From contig NZ_JOEQ01000032.1 of assembly GCF_000721075.1 (NCBI RefSeq), positions 1 through 64,000 of the forward strand: a stretch of 64,000 bases of DNA, read 5' to 3'. This document shows, piece by piece, positions 52,429 to 60,977 of this stretch. Position numbers and translations under genes: made by a program. Below the pieces are notes generated by a model, which was given only the letters and a program-made list of their open reading frames with translations, was not told the origin of the DNA and did no database searches. Numbering within the stretch: the first letter of the stretch is position 1; every line of letters begins with the position of its first letter. Source of the stretch: Streptosporangium amethystogenes (GTDB lineage: Bacteria > Actinomycetota > Actinomycetes > Streptosporangiales > Streptosporangiaceae).

Positions 52429-53765
52429 CCGGCATGCGAACCTTCGTAGTGGTCTGGAGCGGCCAGTTCGCCTCGATGGTCGGCACCAACCTCGGCGGCT
52501 TCGCCCTCGGGGTCTACGTCTACCAGCAGACCGGCTCGGCCATCCAGCTCGGCACCGTCTTCGCCATCGCCTTGCTGCCCTCGATCCTGATCTCGCCGCT
52601 GGCGGGGACCTTCGTCGACCGGTGGGGAGCCAAACGAGCGCTCCTGCTGAGCAACATCGGCGCCATGGCGATCACCTTGACCCTGGCGGCGCTGCTCGTC
52701 ACCGACACCTTCGCCATCTGGCACGTCTATCTCGTCGTGGCCGGACTCTCGTTGCTGTCCGCCTTCGAAGGGCCGGCCTTCGGCTCGCTGGTGCCGTTGC
52801 TGGTGCCTAAGGAACACCTGGGCCGCGCCAACGGCCTGCGGATGTTCGCGCTGTCGGTGAGCGAGCTGCTGGCTCCGATCTCGGCGGGTTTCCTGCTGCT
52901 GCTCATCGGCATCGAGGGCATCGTGCTCATCGACGGCCTCTCCTTCGGCCTGGCTCTGATCACGCTGCTGGCCGTACGGGTGCCCAGCCCGAGGCCGCGC
53001 AAGGCGGTGCAGACCGAAGGTGAGCCGGAGGAGGAGCCGCGCGTGCAGTTCAGGGAGGCCTGGCGTTACGTGGCCGCCCGCACGGGCCTGCTCGCTCTCA
53101 TGATCTTCTTCGGCGCGGTGAACTTCAGCGCCGGCTTCATCGACCTGCTGATCACTCCGCTCGTGCTCTCCTTCGCCTCCTCGGACGCGCTGGGCACGGT
53201 CATGACGATCGGCGGTCTCGGCATGCTCGTGGCCAGTGGAGCGGTGAGCATTTGGGGTGGGCCGAAACGCCGGGTCCGCGGCCTGTTCGTGATGAGCCTG
53301 CTCCTCGCGGCGGCCACGGTCATCGGCTCGTTGCGGCCGAACGTCGCGATGGTCGCCGTGGCGGCCTTCCTCTTCATGGGGGGCCTGGCCGCCTTCATGG
53401 CCACCAACCAGGCCGTCTGGCAGTCGAAGGTGGAGCCGGGGATGCTGGGCCGGGTCGGCGCGCTGCAAAACATGGTCATCTCGATTCCGCAGCTCATCGC
53501 CTACTGCGTGGCCGGCCTGCTGGCCGAGCGGGTCTTCGAGCCGCTGGTCGGCCGCGATGCGGTCGCCTCTCCCAGCCTCGCCGTGCTCATCGGCGACGGA
53601 CCGGGGAGAGGCATCGCCTTGCTAATCATGGTCATGGGAGGTCTGATCTTACTCTCCGTGACCATCGCCGCACTCCACCCGCGGCTGCGGCGTCTGGAGG
53701 ACGAGCTCCCGGATCAAATTCCAGACGAACAAATTCCGGCGAGCGGCCTTTCCGGAAATAGTTGA
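52425..53765 (+). CDS. MFS exporter (EntS-like)
   Basis: The 446-residue membrane protein has about twelve hydrophobic segments, with the MFS loop motif GTFVDRWGAKRALLLSN after the second and a long charged loop (PSPRPRKAVQTEGEPEEEPR) in the middle. The family includes exporters of siderophores and peptides. The start ATG overlaps the thioesterase stop (ATGA). It is the best candidate for product export or self-resistance. Confidence 0.9.
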   Translation: MTGMRTFVVVWSGQFASMVGTNLGGFALGVYVYQQTGSAIQLGTVFAIALLPSILISPLAGTFVDRWGAKRALLLSNIGAMAITLTLAALLVTDTFAIWHVYLVVAGLSLLSAFEGPAFGSLVPLLVPKEHLGRANGLRMFALSVSELLAPISAGFLLLLIGIEGIVLIDGLSFGLALITLLAVRVPSPRPRKAVQTEGEPEEEPRVQFREAWRYVAARTGLLALMIFFGAVNFSAGFIDLLITPLVLSFASSDALGTVMTIGGLGMLVASGAVSIWGGPKRRVRGLFVMSLLLAAATVIGSLRPNVAMVAVAAFLFMGGLAAFMATNQAVWQSKVEPGMLGRVGALQNMVISIPQLIAYCVAGLLAERVFEPLVGRDAVASPSLAVLIGDGPGRGIALLIMVMGGLILLSVTIAALHPRLRRLEDELPDQIPDEQIPASGLSGNS

Positions 53766-53798
53766 AATATCTCCTGACCACAAGACTAACTCAGAATC

Positions 53799-53815
53799 AT
53801 GAAGTTCTACTTCAT
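53799..53815. promoter_or_regulatory. Perfect palindrome upstream of the LuxR-type regulator
   Basis: ATGAAGT-TCT-ACTTCAT is a perfect 7-bp inverted repeat in an AT-rich gap (53766-53927), unusual for this GC-rich window. It lies 113 bp before the regulator start. Its TGAAGT half matches the core of the dyad element. It could be an operator or promoter element for the regulator. Confidence 0.5.
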
Positions 53816-53927
53816 AGTGATTTCTATTGCATTGGTCAGTGGTTCTGGCGATGATTGACGAAGTCACCGTGGAGTGGGGCCACGTACGATTCGCCTGGGA
53901 ACGATCCAGCAAGCACAGGAGATGCCG

Positions 53928-54512
53928 ATGATCAGGGTCGCCGCCATCGCGGATTCGCCGATTTACTTGGTCGGTCTCGTCCATACGCTGAAGACCGCCG
54001 GAATGACCGTGACCTTCGGATTCAGGATCGACGAGGAGCAGCTGTCCTGGGACGTGGACGTGGCGCTGCTCGACATCAACTCACTCACCCCGGACGATGG
54101 CCTCTCCTACATCAGGAGGCTCTCCGGACGCGCGGGAATCCTCATGCTCCACGAGGACCGCGTGGATCTCGACCCCTACCTCTACGCGGGGGCCTGTGGC
54201 GCCATCAGTATCCGGGAATCGGCCCGGAACGCGATCTCCACGATCCAGGCCGTCGCCTCCGGAAACCGCGATATTCCCGCGGCCAAGGGCTCTCAGCCGG
54301 CCCGCGCCAAAACCGCCGGAGTGCCGCTGTCCGGACGCGAGAAGCAGGTGCTCTACCAGATCTCCCGTGGTCTGACCCACGGGCAGATCGCCACCAGGCT
54401 CGGCATCAGCCCGCACACCGTCGACACCTACGTCAAGCGCATCAGGACCAAGCTCGGAGTGGGGAACAAAGCCGAACTCACCCGGGCGGCCATCACTGCG
54501 CGGGCCAGCTAG
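53928..54512 (+). CDS. LuxR/NarL-type transcriptional regulator
   Basis: The 194-residue protein has a receiver-like N-terminal domain (about 1-115) and a LuxR helix-turn-helix (LSGREKQVLYQISRGLTHGQ, RLGISPHTVDTYVKRIRTKL). The receiver is atypical: the acidic pair at the start is reduced (VAAIADSP) although an Asp remains at the LLDIN position, so phosphorylation is doubtful. No sensor kinase gene is nearby. ATG 53928 is chosen because CAGGAG sits six bases before it. It is the only regulator inside the cluster and the natural candidate to bind the dyad elements. Confidence 0.88.
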   Translation: MIRVAAIADSPIYLVGLVHTLKTAGMTVTFGFRIDEEQLSWDVDVALLDINSLTPDDGLSYIRRLSGRAGILMLHEDRVDLDPYLYAGACGAISIRESARNAISTIQAVASGNRDIPAAKGSQPARAKTAGVPLSGREKQVLYQISRGLTHGQIATRLGISPHTVDTYVKRIRTKLGVGNKAELTRAAITARAS

Positions 54513-54535
54513 CGTATCGAGCGAGGAATGAAATC

Positions 54536-55651
54536 ATGAAATTAGTCCTTGCCGAACTCGAAGAATGGATGCGCCTCTATTACCACAAAGTCGATCACGA
54601 TATCGGCAGCAGTGGTGTGCGCGATATGACCATTAATGAACTGGCATCCATCTGTGAATTTGAGCTTTCCGAGCTCGGGCCGATGATATTTCATGACAGC
54701 GAGAGTTTCGGCGGTAGTCGTTTACGGAGAGCGCTCGCCGACCGCTGGACCGGCGGTGACCTGGACCCGGTGATGGTCACCCACGGTTCCAGTGAAGCGA
54801 TCTACATCGTGATGCACACCCTGCTCGACCCCGGCGACGAGGTCATCGTCGTCGATCCGGCCTACCAGCAGCTGTACGACATCGCCGCTGGTCTGGGCTG
54901 CCGGATCACCCGCTGGGCCCTCAACCGGGACGATGGCTTCTCCGCCGACCTGAGCTCGCTCAGGAGGCTGGCGAGGGAGAGCCGTCCGCGGATGATCGTG
55001 GTCAATTTCCCGCACAATCCCACCGGCGTCTCCATCACCCCGCAGCAACAGCGCGAACTGATCGAGATAGCCGAGGAGGCCGGCGCGTGGCTCGTGTGGG
55101 ACCACGCCTTCGGTGAGCTGACCTACACCACCGAACCCCTCCCGCTGCCCTTCGGCTCCTACGCCAAGTGCATCGCTTTCGGCACCTTCTCCAAGAGTTA
55201 TGGCCTGGCCGGTCTGCGCGTCGGCTGGTGCCTGGCGCCACCGGAGTTGCTGCACAGGATGGCGGTGCTGCGTGACTACATCGCTCTCTACGTCTCGCCG
55301 ATCCTGGAGTTCTTCGCGGAGAAGGCGGTCAGGAACGCCGACCGCATCGTCTCCCTCCAGCGCGAGCACGCCAGAGCGAACCTGAAGACCCTGCTGGACT
55401 GGGCCGAAGAGCTGCCCGGCCTGGTCAAGGTCCGCCCGCCGGCGGGCGGGGTGGCCACCTTCGTGGAGTTCCCCGGCCATCCCGACGTGACCGGACTCTG
55501 CCGCCGCCTGGCCGAACAGGAGCGAGTCCTGCTCGTCCCCGGACACTGCTTCGGCGAGTCCTTCAGCGGTTACGCGCGGCTGGGCTTCGGCGGCACCTCG
55601 ACCGAGCTGAGCGCCGGTCTGGCCGGCATCCGCCGACTGCTGCTCGGGTGA
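54536..55651 (+). CDS. VioD/OrfR-like PLP enzyme (capreomycidine-synthase type)
   Basis: The 371-residue fold-type I PLP enzyme has the opening LEEWMRLYYHKVDHDIGSSG, then THGSSEAIYIV, VDPAYQQLYD, NFPHNPTGVS, WDHAFGELTY and Lys220 in FGTFSKSYGLAGLRVGW. The DISSSG-like start and overall pattern match VioD/OrfR, which cyclise 3-hydroxy-Arg to capreomycidine. The partner hydroxylase is at 24440-25468. GAGGA lies eight bases before ATG 54536. A general aminotransferase is the alternative. Confidence 0.8.
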   Translation: MKLVLAELEEWMRLYYHKVDHDIGSSGVRDMTINELASICEFELSELGPMIFHDSESFGGSRLRRALADRWTGGDLDPVMVTHGSSEAIYIVMHTLLDPGDEVIVVDPAYQQLYDIAAGLGCRITRWALNRDDGFSADLSSLRRLARESRPRMIVVNFPHNPTGVSITPQQQRELIEIAEEAGAWLVWDHAFGELTYTTEPLPLPFGSYAKCIAFGTFSKSYGLAGLRVGWCLAPPELLHRMAVLRDYIALYVSPILEFFAEKAVRNADRIVSLQREHARANLKTLLDWAEELPGLVKVRPPAGGVATFVEFPGHPDVTGLCRRLAEQERVLLVPGHCFGESFSGYARLGFGGTSTELSAGLAGIRRLLLG

Positions 55652-55658
55652 CGCCCGC

Positions 55659-56480
55659 GTGAGCAGCCTGCTCGCGATCAGCGACCTCCACATCAGCCAT
55701 CCGGACAACCGGCACCACCTTCACCGGGTCCTTCCCTACTCCCCTCGCGACTGGTTGATCGTCGCCGGCGACATCGCCGAGCGGAAGAGCGACATCCGGT
55801 GGGCACTGGAGATGCTCAGCGAGCGGTTCACCAAGGTGATCTGGGCTCCGGGAAACCACGACCTGTGGACGACCTCCGGTGACCCGTCGGCTCCCCGAGG
55901 CGAGGAGCGTTACCGGGAACTGGTGAAGCTGTGCGGAGAGCTCGACGTCATCACTCCCGAGGATCCCTACCCGGTCTGGGAAGGAGACGGCGGGCCGGTG
56001 ACGGTGGCTCCGCTCCTGCTGCTGTACGACTACAGCTTCCGGCCGGAGGGCACGTCGACCAAGGAGGAGTCGCTGGCCCTGGCCTACGACACCGGCGTGG
56101 TCTGCACCGATGAGATGTTGCTGCATCCGGACCCGTATCCCGGCGTGGAAGCCTGGTGCGAGGCCCGGGTCGTCGAGACCGAGCGGCGGCTGGAGGAGCT
56201 CGACCCCCGCATCCCCGTCGTCCTGGTGAACCACTATCCGCTGGTGCGGGAGCCGACGCGGGTGTTGCGGTATCCGGAGTTCGCGCAGTGGTGCGGCACG
56301 GAGCGGACCGCCGACTGGCACCGCCGTTTCAACGTGGCGGCGGTCGTCTACGGCCACCTGCACATCCGCCGGACCACCTGGCACGACGGAGTGCCGTTCA
56401 TGGAGGTCTCCGTGGGCTATCCCCGGGAGTGGCGCCGCCGCGGCCGTTATCCGGAGCCGGTCAGGGTCCTCCCGGCATGA
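55659..56480 (+). CDS. Calcineurin-like metallophosphoesterase
   Basis: The 273-residue protein has the five metallophosphoesterase motifs: AISDLHISH, VAGDIAERK, WAPGNHDLW, VVLVNHYPL and VYGHLHIRR. It starts at GTG 55659 and its stop overlaps the PPTase start (ATGA). This gene pair is common in actinobacteria, which suggests a role tied to phosphopantetheine or coenzyme A metabolism, though the substrate is not known. Confidence 0.9.
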   Translation: MSSLLAISDLHISHPDNRHHLHRVLPYSPRDWLIVAGDIAERKSDIRWALEMLSERFTKVIWAPGNHDLWTTSGDPSAPRGEERYRELVKLCGELDVITPEDPYPVWEGDGGPVTVAPLLLLYDYSFRPEGTSTKEESLALAYDTGVVCTDEMLLHPDPYPGVEAWCEARVVETERRLEELDPRIPVVLVNHYPLVREPTRVLRYPEFAQWCGTERTADWHRRFNVAAVVYGHLHIRRTTWHDGVPFMEVSVGYPREWRRRGRYPEPVRVLPA

Positions 56481-57040
56481 TCGAGGAGCTGCTGCCGGCC
56501 GCCGTCGTCACGGCCGAGGCCTTCGACGACCCGCCAGAGCTCGGGCTGCCGCCGGGCCCGATCCTCAAGGACCAGTGTGGTGCTCCGCGGTGGCCTGAAG
56601 GGGTGGTGGGCAGCATCACGCACTGTGTCGGCTACCGCGCGGCGGTGGTGGCGCGGCGCTCGACCCTGGCCACCGTGGGAGTCGACGCCGAGCCGAACGA
56701 GCCGCTGCCGGCCAACGTGCTGGAGCTGGTGGCCTCGGCCGCCGAGCAGGCCAGGCTCGCCGGCCTCACGGCGGCGATTCCCGGCGTGGCCTGGGACCGG
56801 CTGCTGTTCAGCGCCAAGGAGTCGGTCTACAAGGCGTGGTTCCCGCTGACCGGGCTCTTCCTCGACTTCGACGGCGCGGACATCACCTTCGGCCACGACC
56901 TCGATGGCGGGATCGGGCGGTTCACCACCCGGTTGCTCGTGCTCGGCCCGATCGTGAAGGGGAAGCGGCTCGACGTCTTCGCCGGCCGCTTCGCCGTACG
57001 GGATGGGCTGGTGCTCACCGCGGTGGCGGAACCAGCCTGA
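56477..57040 (+). CDS. EntD/Sfp-type 4'-phosphopantetheinyl transferase, shortened
   Basis: The 187-residue protein keeps GVVGSITHCVGYRAAVVAR, the metal site VGVDAEPNEPL and FSAKESVYKAWFPLTG, the core of EntD-family enzymes that convert apo- to holo-carrier domains. Relatives are about 220-230 residues. The segment between EAFDDPPE and LGLPPGPIL, where the family has a PEE...KRRxEFxxxRxCAR stretch of about 40 residues, is missing in frame. This part contacts CoA, so activity may be lost or altered. It overlaps the penicillin-acylase gene at its 3' end by 26 bp (convergent). Confidence 0.88.
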   Translation: MIEELLPAAVVTAEAFDDPPELGLPPGPILKDQCGAPRWPEGVVGSITHCVGYRAAVVARRSTLATVGVDAEPNEPLPANVLELVASAAEQARLAGLTAAIPGVAWDRLLFSAKESVYKAWFPLTGLFLDFDGADITFGHDLDGGIGRFTTRLLVLGPIVKGKRLDVFAGRFAVRDGLVLTAVAEPA

Positions 57041-59591
57041 GCGTGTTCTCGGCCAGCGACTCCACCCGCTCGCGTGACCACACCATCGGGGCCGTGCGGC
57101 CGGTGCGCCACAGCTCCAGCTGGTCACCGTAGTTGGCGTGGAAGGCATGGCCGGAGTTGCCGGAGAGCTGGGACCAGGCCGAGCCGTCCAGGTTGGCCAG
57201 GTCCACGATCATCCGCATGGAGGGCACGAAGTCGACCTCGTAGCCCTGCTCCGGCGTCCAGCCCGTGGCGTTGACGATGTCCGCGCCGCCGGCCGCCGCC
57301 ACCGGGGAGAGGTTGAAGAGCCACTCGACCGGCGCGATGCCGGACTCACCGAAGGTGGCGTTCCGCAGCGTCAGTGTGTGGAGATCACCCCATCGCCAGT
57401 CCTTCGGCTCGTCGCCGAGCAGTTCGGTCAGCTCGGTGGTCGCCTCGTTCATCGCGGTCACGAGCATGTCGTTCATCGACTCGGCCTTCGGCGTCGTCCT
57501 GTCGTCCCACCACGGCGAGGACGGCTTGCCGAGCAGCGGCCGGAGGATCTCCCACGAACCGTCGCCGCTGGCCGGCTTCTGGCCCTCCGGCACCTCGTCG
57601 AAGGTCCGCAGCAGCAGGTGCCGCAGGGTGGCGTTGTAGAAGGCGGCGGCGGCCGAGTCAGCCGGCTGCTGGAAGTCCCAGCCGCGCAGCAGCTCGCGGG
57701 CCGGCGCCGAAGCGCCGCTCAGGCCCTGGGCCGCCAGCAGGACCGGCACCAGCTCCGGCGCGAAGCCGTTGCGGTTGTCGAACTGCATCTCCCGCATGTC
57801 GTCCAGGTCGAGCTTCCCGCGGGCCGCGCGTTCGGCGATCAGGTCGAACACCCGCTGGCTGCGGTAGCCGTACGACCAGTCGGCGGTGAGGTAGGGGCCC
57901 TTGTCCGGCCTGGTGACCGCCTGGTTGGCGGTGACGATCACGCCGCCGGGCGGGTTGTACTGCTGAGGCAGCTCGGCGAAGGGCACATAACCCTTCCAGT
58001 CGTAGGCGGGATCCCAGCCCAGAGCGGGCCACTGGCCGTCGCCCTTGCCTCTGACCGGCACGCGGCCCGGGGCCTGGTAGCCGATGTTGCCGTCCACGTC
58101 GGCGTAGACGAGGTTCTGGGAAGGCACGTCGAACAGGGCGGCCGCGGCTCGGAAGTCCTCCCAGTCCGCCGCCCGGTTGAGTGCGAAGATCGCCTCCACG
58201 GTGCGGCCGGGAGTGAGTGCGGTCCAGCGCAACGCCACCCCGTAGGGGCTCTGCGAGGCGGCGGGAGGCACATTGGGAGCTTCCAGGTCGAGGCTGGGTG
58301 TGGGCTGCGGCGTGGCGGCCTGGTGGCTCGCGATCCCGAACAGCTCCGCCGACCGGTCCGACAGCAGCGGGCCGTGCTTGGAGGAGCGCACGGTGATGGG
58401 TACGGCTTCGCCGCCGGCGACCTTGATGACCTCCTGGCGGACGGTGAGGTCACGCCAGGCGGAGCCGCCGAGGTACCGGTCGCCGTCGATCTTCTCCAGG
58501 TAGAGATCGGTGACGTCGGGAGCCAGGTTGGTCAGGCCCCAGGCGACGCGGTCGTTGTGGCCGATCATCACGCCGGGCAGGCCGGACAGGGTGAAGCCCT
58601 GGACGTTCAGCCGGCACTCGCAGTGCAGGCCGACCTGGTACCAGACGTTCGGCTGGGAAGGGCTCAGGTGCGGGTCGTTGGCCAGCAGCGGCTTGCCGGA
58701 GGCGGTCAGCGCGCCGCTGACCACCCAGGAGTTGGAGCCCACGCCGGCGCCGTTCGAGCTCAGCAGGCCGGGCAGGCCCGGCAGAGCTCGCAGCGCGGCC
58801 AGCGCCGGGGCCGCCTCCTGGTAAGCGCGACGCGGCGGGGTCGCGCCGGACATGACGGTGACCGGAGGCGTGCCGCCGTCGACGATCGGCCGGTTGCGGT
58901 CGTACGGGTAGGCCGGGAACAGCTCGCCGATCTGCGCGCGGCTGAGGCCGTGCGCGAGCAGCGACGCGCGGGCGACCTCGGCGCTCAGGTTGCTGCGCAG
59001 GTCCCACGCCATCGCCTTGAGCCAGGCGATGGAGTCGATCGGGTCCCACGGAGCCACGGTGTAGCCGTCGTTCTGCAGGCCAAGGACGGTGTACTCCAAG
59101 CTCTTGGCGCCGGTCGCGTCGGGGCCGCCGTTGTCGGCGATCCAGGCGTTGACCCCGTCGGCGTAAGCCTGGAAGTAGCCGCGGGCCTCCGGGGAGATGA
59201 GCCGCCACTCCTGCTCGGCCACCTGCCGCCAGCCCAAAGTGCGGAAGAAGGCGTCGGTGCTGACCAGCGAGCCGCCGAACAGCTCCGACAGGCGGCCGGA
59301 GGTCAGGTGGCGGCGGTAGTCCATCTCCCAGAAACGATCCTGCGCGGTGACGTAACCCTGGGCCTTGAACAGGTCGGCCTCGGTGCGCGCGTAGATCTGA
59401 GGCACGCCGTGCCCGTCGCGGAGGACCTTCACCTCCGCGGACAGGCCGGCCAGCGTCAGCGTGCCCTCGTACTGCGGGAACGGGCGGCGCACTGTCCACA
59501 CGCCCAGCACCGCGCCGGTGAGGGAGAGGACCACCACCAGGATCAGGCCCCATCGTGCCACCCGCCGGAGCCGGCCGCGCTTTTCTCGCAT
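57015..59591 (-). CDS. Penicillin-acylase-family Ntn hydrolase, membrane anchored
   Basis: The 858-residue precursor starts at ATG 59591. A basic N-terminus (MREKRGRLRRVARWG) and one hydrophobic helix (about 16-38) suggest export with a membrane anchor. The alpha chain (VLRDGHGVPQIYARTEADLF, GYVTAQDRFWEMDYRRH) is followed by the autoprocessing site GVGSNSWVVSG, whose Ser becomes the beta-chain N-terminal nucleophile, then LLANDPHL and GVMIGHNDRVAWGLTN. The family hydrolyses N-acyl groups, including fatty acyl chains (PvdQ-like). In a FAAL-initiated cluster it could remove the lipid outside the membrane. Confidence 0.93.
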   Translation of the reverse strand: MREKRGRLRRVARWGLILVVVLSLTGAVLGVWTVRRPFPQYEGTLTLAGLSAEVKVLRDGHGVPQIYARTEADLFKAQGYVTAQDRFWEMDYRRHLTSGRLSELFGGSLVSTDAFFRTLGWRQVAEQEWRLISPEARGYFQAYADGVNAWIADNGGPDATGAKSLEYTVLGLQNDGYTVAPWDPIDSIAWLKAMAWDLRSNLSAEVARASLLAHGLSRAQIGELFPAYPYDRNRPIVDGGTPPVTVMSGATPPRRAYQEAAPALAALRALPGLPGLLSSNGAGVGSNSWVVSGALTASGKPLLANDPHLSPSQPNVWYQVGLHCECRLNVQGFTLSGLPGVMIGHNDRVAWGLTNLAPDVTDLYLEKIDGDRYLGGSAWRDLTVRQEVIKVAGGEAVPITVRSSKHGPLLSDRSAELFGIASHQAATPQPTPSLDLEAPNVPPAASQSPYGVALRWTALTPGRTVEAIFALNRAADWEDFRAAAALFDVPSQNLVYADVDGNIGYQAPGRVPVRGKGDGQWPALGWDPAYDWKGYVPFAELPQQYNPPGGVIVTANQAVTRPDKGPYLTADWSYGYRSQRVFDLIAERAARGKLDLDDMREMQFDNRNGFAPELVPVLLAAQGLSGASAPARELLRGWDFQQPADSAAAAFYNATLRHLLLRTFDEVPEGQKPASGDGSWEILRPLLGKPSSPWWDDRTTPKAESMNDMLVTAMNEATTELTELLGDEPKDWRWGDLHTLTLRNATFGESGIAPVEWLFNLSPVAAAGGADIVNATGWTPEQGYEVDFVPSMRMIVDLANLDGSAWSQLSGNSGHAFHANYGDQLELWRTGRTAPMVWSRERVESLAENTLRLVPPPR

Positions 59592-59596
59592 GACGG

Positions 59597-60256
59597 TTAC
59601 GGCCGGCCGTACAGGTACTCGTTGAGGTCCTGCGGCCGTGTCATCTCCGGGCACTCGTCGGTGTAGTAGTTCATGCCGACCGCCATGCGCAGCCCGGGCT
59701 CGCGCAGCTGGCGCACGTAGTGCGGGAAGCGCCGCGCGTCGAAGAAGACGATGTGCCCGGCCACCGGGTAGAGGATCGAGCAGTCCTCGTCGACCTCCTC
59801 GACCGACTGGACCCGGTCGTCGTTGGCCACCACGAGCTCGCCGCCGGTGCCACGGGGGTGGTCAGTGACGTAGAGGAGCGCTTCGACGGGGTTGGTGTCC
59901 ACGTGGCACTCGTAGCGGTCGCCGCCTTCCTGGACGTTCATGACGACCGCGTAGCGCCGGTCCTCGGTCGGATAGATCCGCCGACCGGTCGCACTCTCGT
60001 ACAACTCGCGGAAGTAGCCTCGGTACAGGTCGATCAGCCAGGGCAGGCGGTCCCACATCAGGTGACCCCGTACGGTCATGATCTGCAGGGATTTCACCTC
60101 GGGACCTTCCCGGGAGGTGGAGTGCGGCGGGACCAGGTGCTTGGTGATTCGGTCGTTGCGGGCGACCTTCTCGATCTCCTCGCGCCAGCCGGTGGGCAGC
60201 GTGGAGGTGACATCGAAGCTCAACCAATTGAACCGATTAGCCGAGAACATGTGCAT
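59597..60256 (-). CDS. 2OG-Fe(II) oxygenase
   Basis: The 219-residue protein has a double-stranded beta-helix pattern with His-x-Asp in YECHVDTNPVEAL and a distal His in RRFPHYVRQL followed by an Arg (LRMAVGMNYY) for 2OG. This is the general P4H-like 2OG-Fe(II) superfamily. Its stop is five bases before the acylase start, so they form an operon. The substrate is unknown. The dyad element at 60284-60305 lies about 30 bp upstream of its start, linking it to the cluster. Confidence 0.82.
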   Translation of the reverse strand: MHMFSANRFNWLSFDVTSTLPTGWREEIEKVARNDRITKHLVPPHSTSREGPEVKSLQIMTVRGHLMWDRLPWLIDLYRGYFRELYESATGRRIYPTEDRRYAVVMNVQEGGDRYECHVDTNPVEALLYVTDHPRGTGGELVVANDDRVQSVEEVDEDCSILYPVAGHIVFFDARRFPHYVRQLREPGLRMAVGMNYYTDECPEMTRPQDLNEYLYGRP

Positions 60257-60283
60257 ATCGTGGCCGACGATCCAGCTGAAGAC

Positions 60284-60305
60284 CGTTCCCCGCTTTAGGG
60301 GACGC
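60284..60305 (-). promoter_or_regulatory. Copy of the cluster dyad element
   Basis: On the minus strand it reads GCGTCCCCTAAAGCGGGGAA. TCCCC and GGGGA form a perfect inverted repeat around a 6-bp core. It matches GTCCC-N-GAAGT-N-GGGA in the element at 47751-47770 at most places. It lies between the 2OG oxygenase start (60256) and the divergent GNAT gene (60381). Confidence 0.45.
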
Positions 60306-60380
60306 CTGAGGTGAGAAGCGGTCGGCTAGAGTGCTTCGGGACTGCTTCGGGACGATGGGCCTCTGGAAGGGGCGCCGACG

Positions 60381-60971
60381 ATGATCGTAGCTCTACCCGC
60401 CAACGAAGTGAGCTGGGAAAACCTGCAGACGGTCTTCGGCAAGCGTGGCGAGGCAGCCCAGTGCCAGTGCCAGCGGTACAAGATCCGGCATGTCGAGTGG
60501 TTCAACCACACTCTCGCCGACCGCAAGCACCGCCTGCGCGAGCAGACCGACTGCGGATATCCCGGCTCCGGCACGACCAGCGGGCTGGTGGCCTTCCTCG
60601 ACGACGAGCCGGTCGGCTGGTGCGCAGTCGAGCCCCGCACCGAGTATCCACGGCTGCTCGACACCCGGGTCCCCTGGCTGGACCGCGACGAGGACGTCAA
60701 GGATGCCGGCGTGTGGGCGGTCACCTGCTTCTTCACCAGGGCCGGTTACCGCCGGCGAGGAGTCAGCGGAGCCCTCGCCCACGCCGCGGTCGAGTTCGCC
60801 CGCAAGGCTGGAGCCCGCGCGCTGGAGGGTTATCCGATGCTGACCTCGGAGGGACGGGACGTGCCCTGGGGTGAGCTTCACGTGGGCAGTCGCAGCATCT
60901 TCGTAGAGGCCGGATTCCGCGAGATCGCTAAGCCCACACCCAGGCGGGTCGTGATGAGGATCGACTTCTAG
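60381..60971 (+). CDS. GNAT-family acetyltransferase
   Basis: The 196-residue protein has the acetyl-CoA loop in CFFTRAGYRRRGVSGALAHA (R-x-x-G-x-G/S-like) and the later GFREIAKPTPRRVVMR strand. A Cys-rich segment (QCQCQRY) near residue 30 is seen in a common actinobacterial subgroup. No substrate can be given. It lies at the right edge of the cluster and could be unrelated to it. Confidence 0.85.
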   Translation: MIVALPANEVSWENLQTVFGKRGEAAQCQCQRYKIRHVEWFNHTLADRKHRLREQTDCGYPGSGTTSGLVAFLDDEPVGWCAVEPRTEYPRLLDTRVPWLDRDEDVKDAGVWAVTCFFTRAGYRRRGVSGALAHAAVEFARKAGARALEGYPMLTSEGRDVPWGELHVGSRSIFVEAGFREIAKPTPRRVVMRIDF

Positions 60972-60977
60972 AGACTT

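Noticed and set aside
57138..59666. A long plus-strand frame opposite the acylase gene
   Set aside because: It is fully antisense to a well-conserved penicillin acylase and has no recognisable motif.
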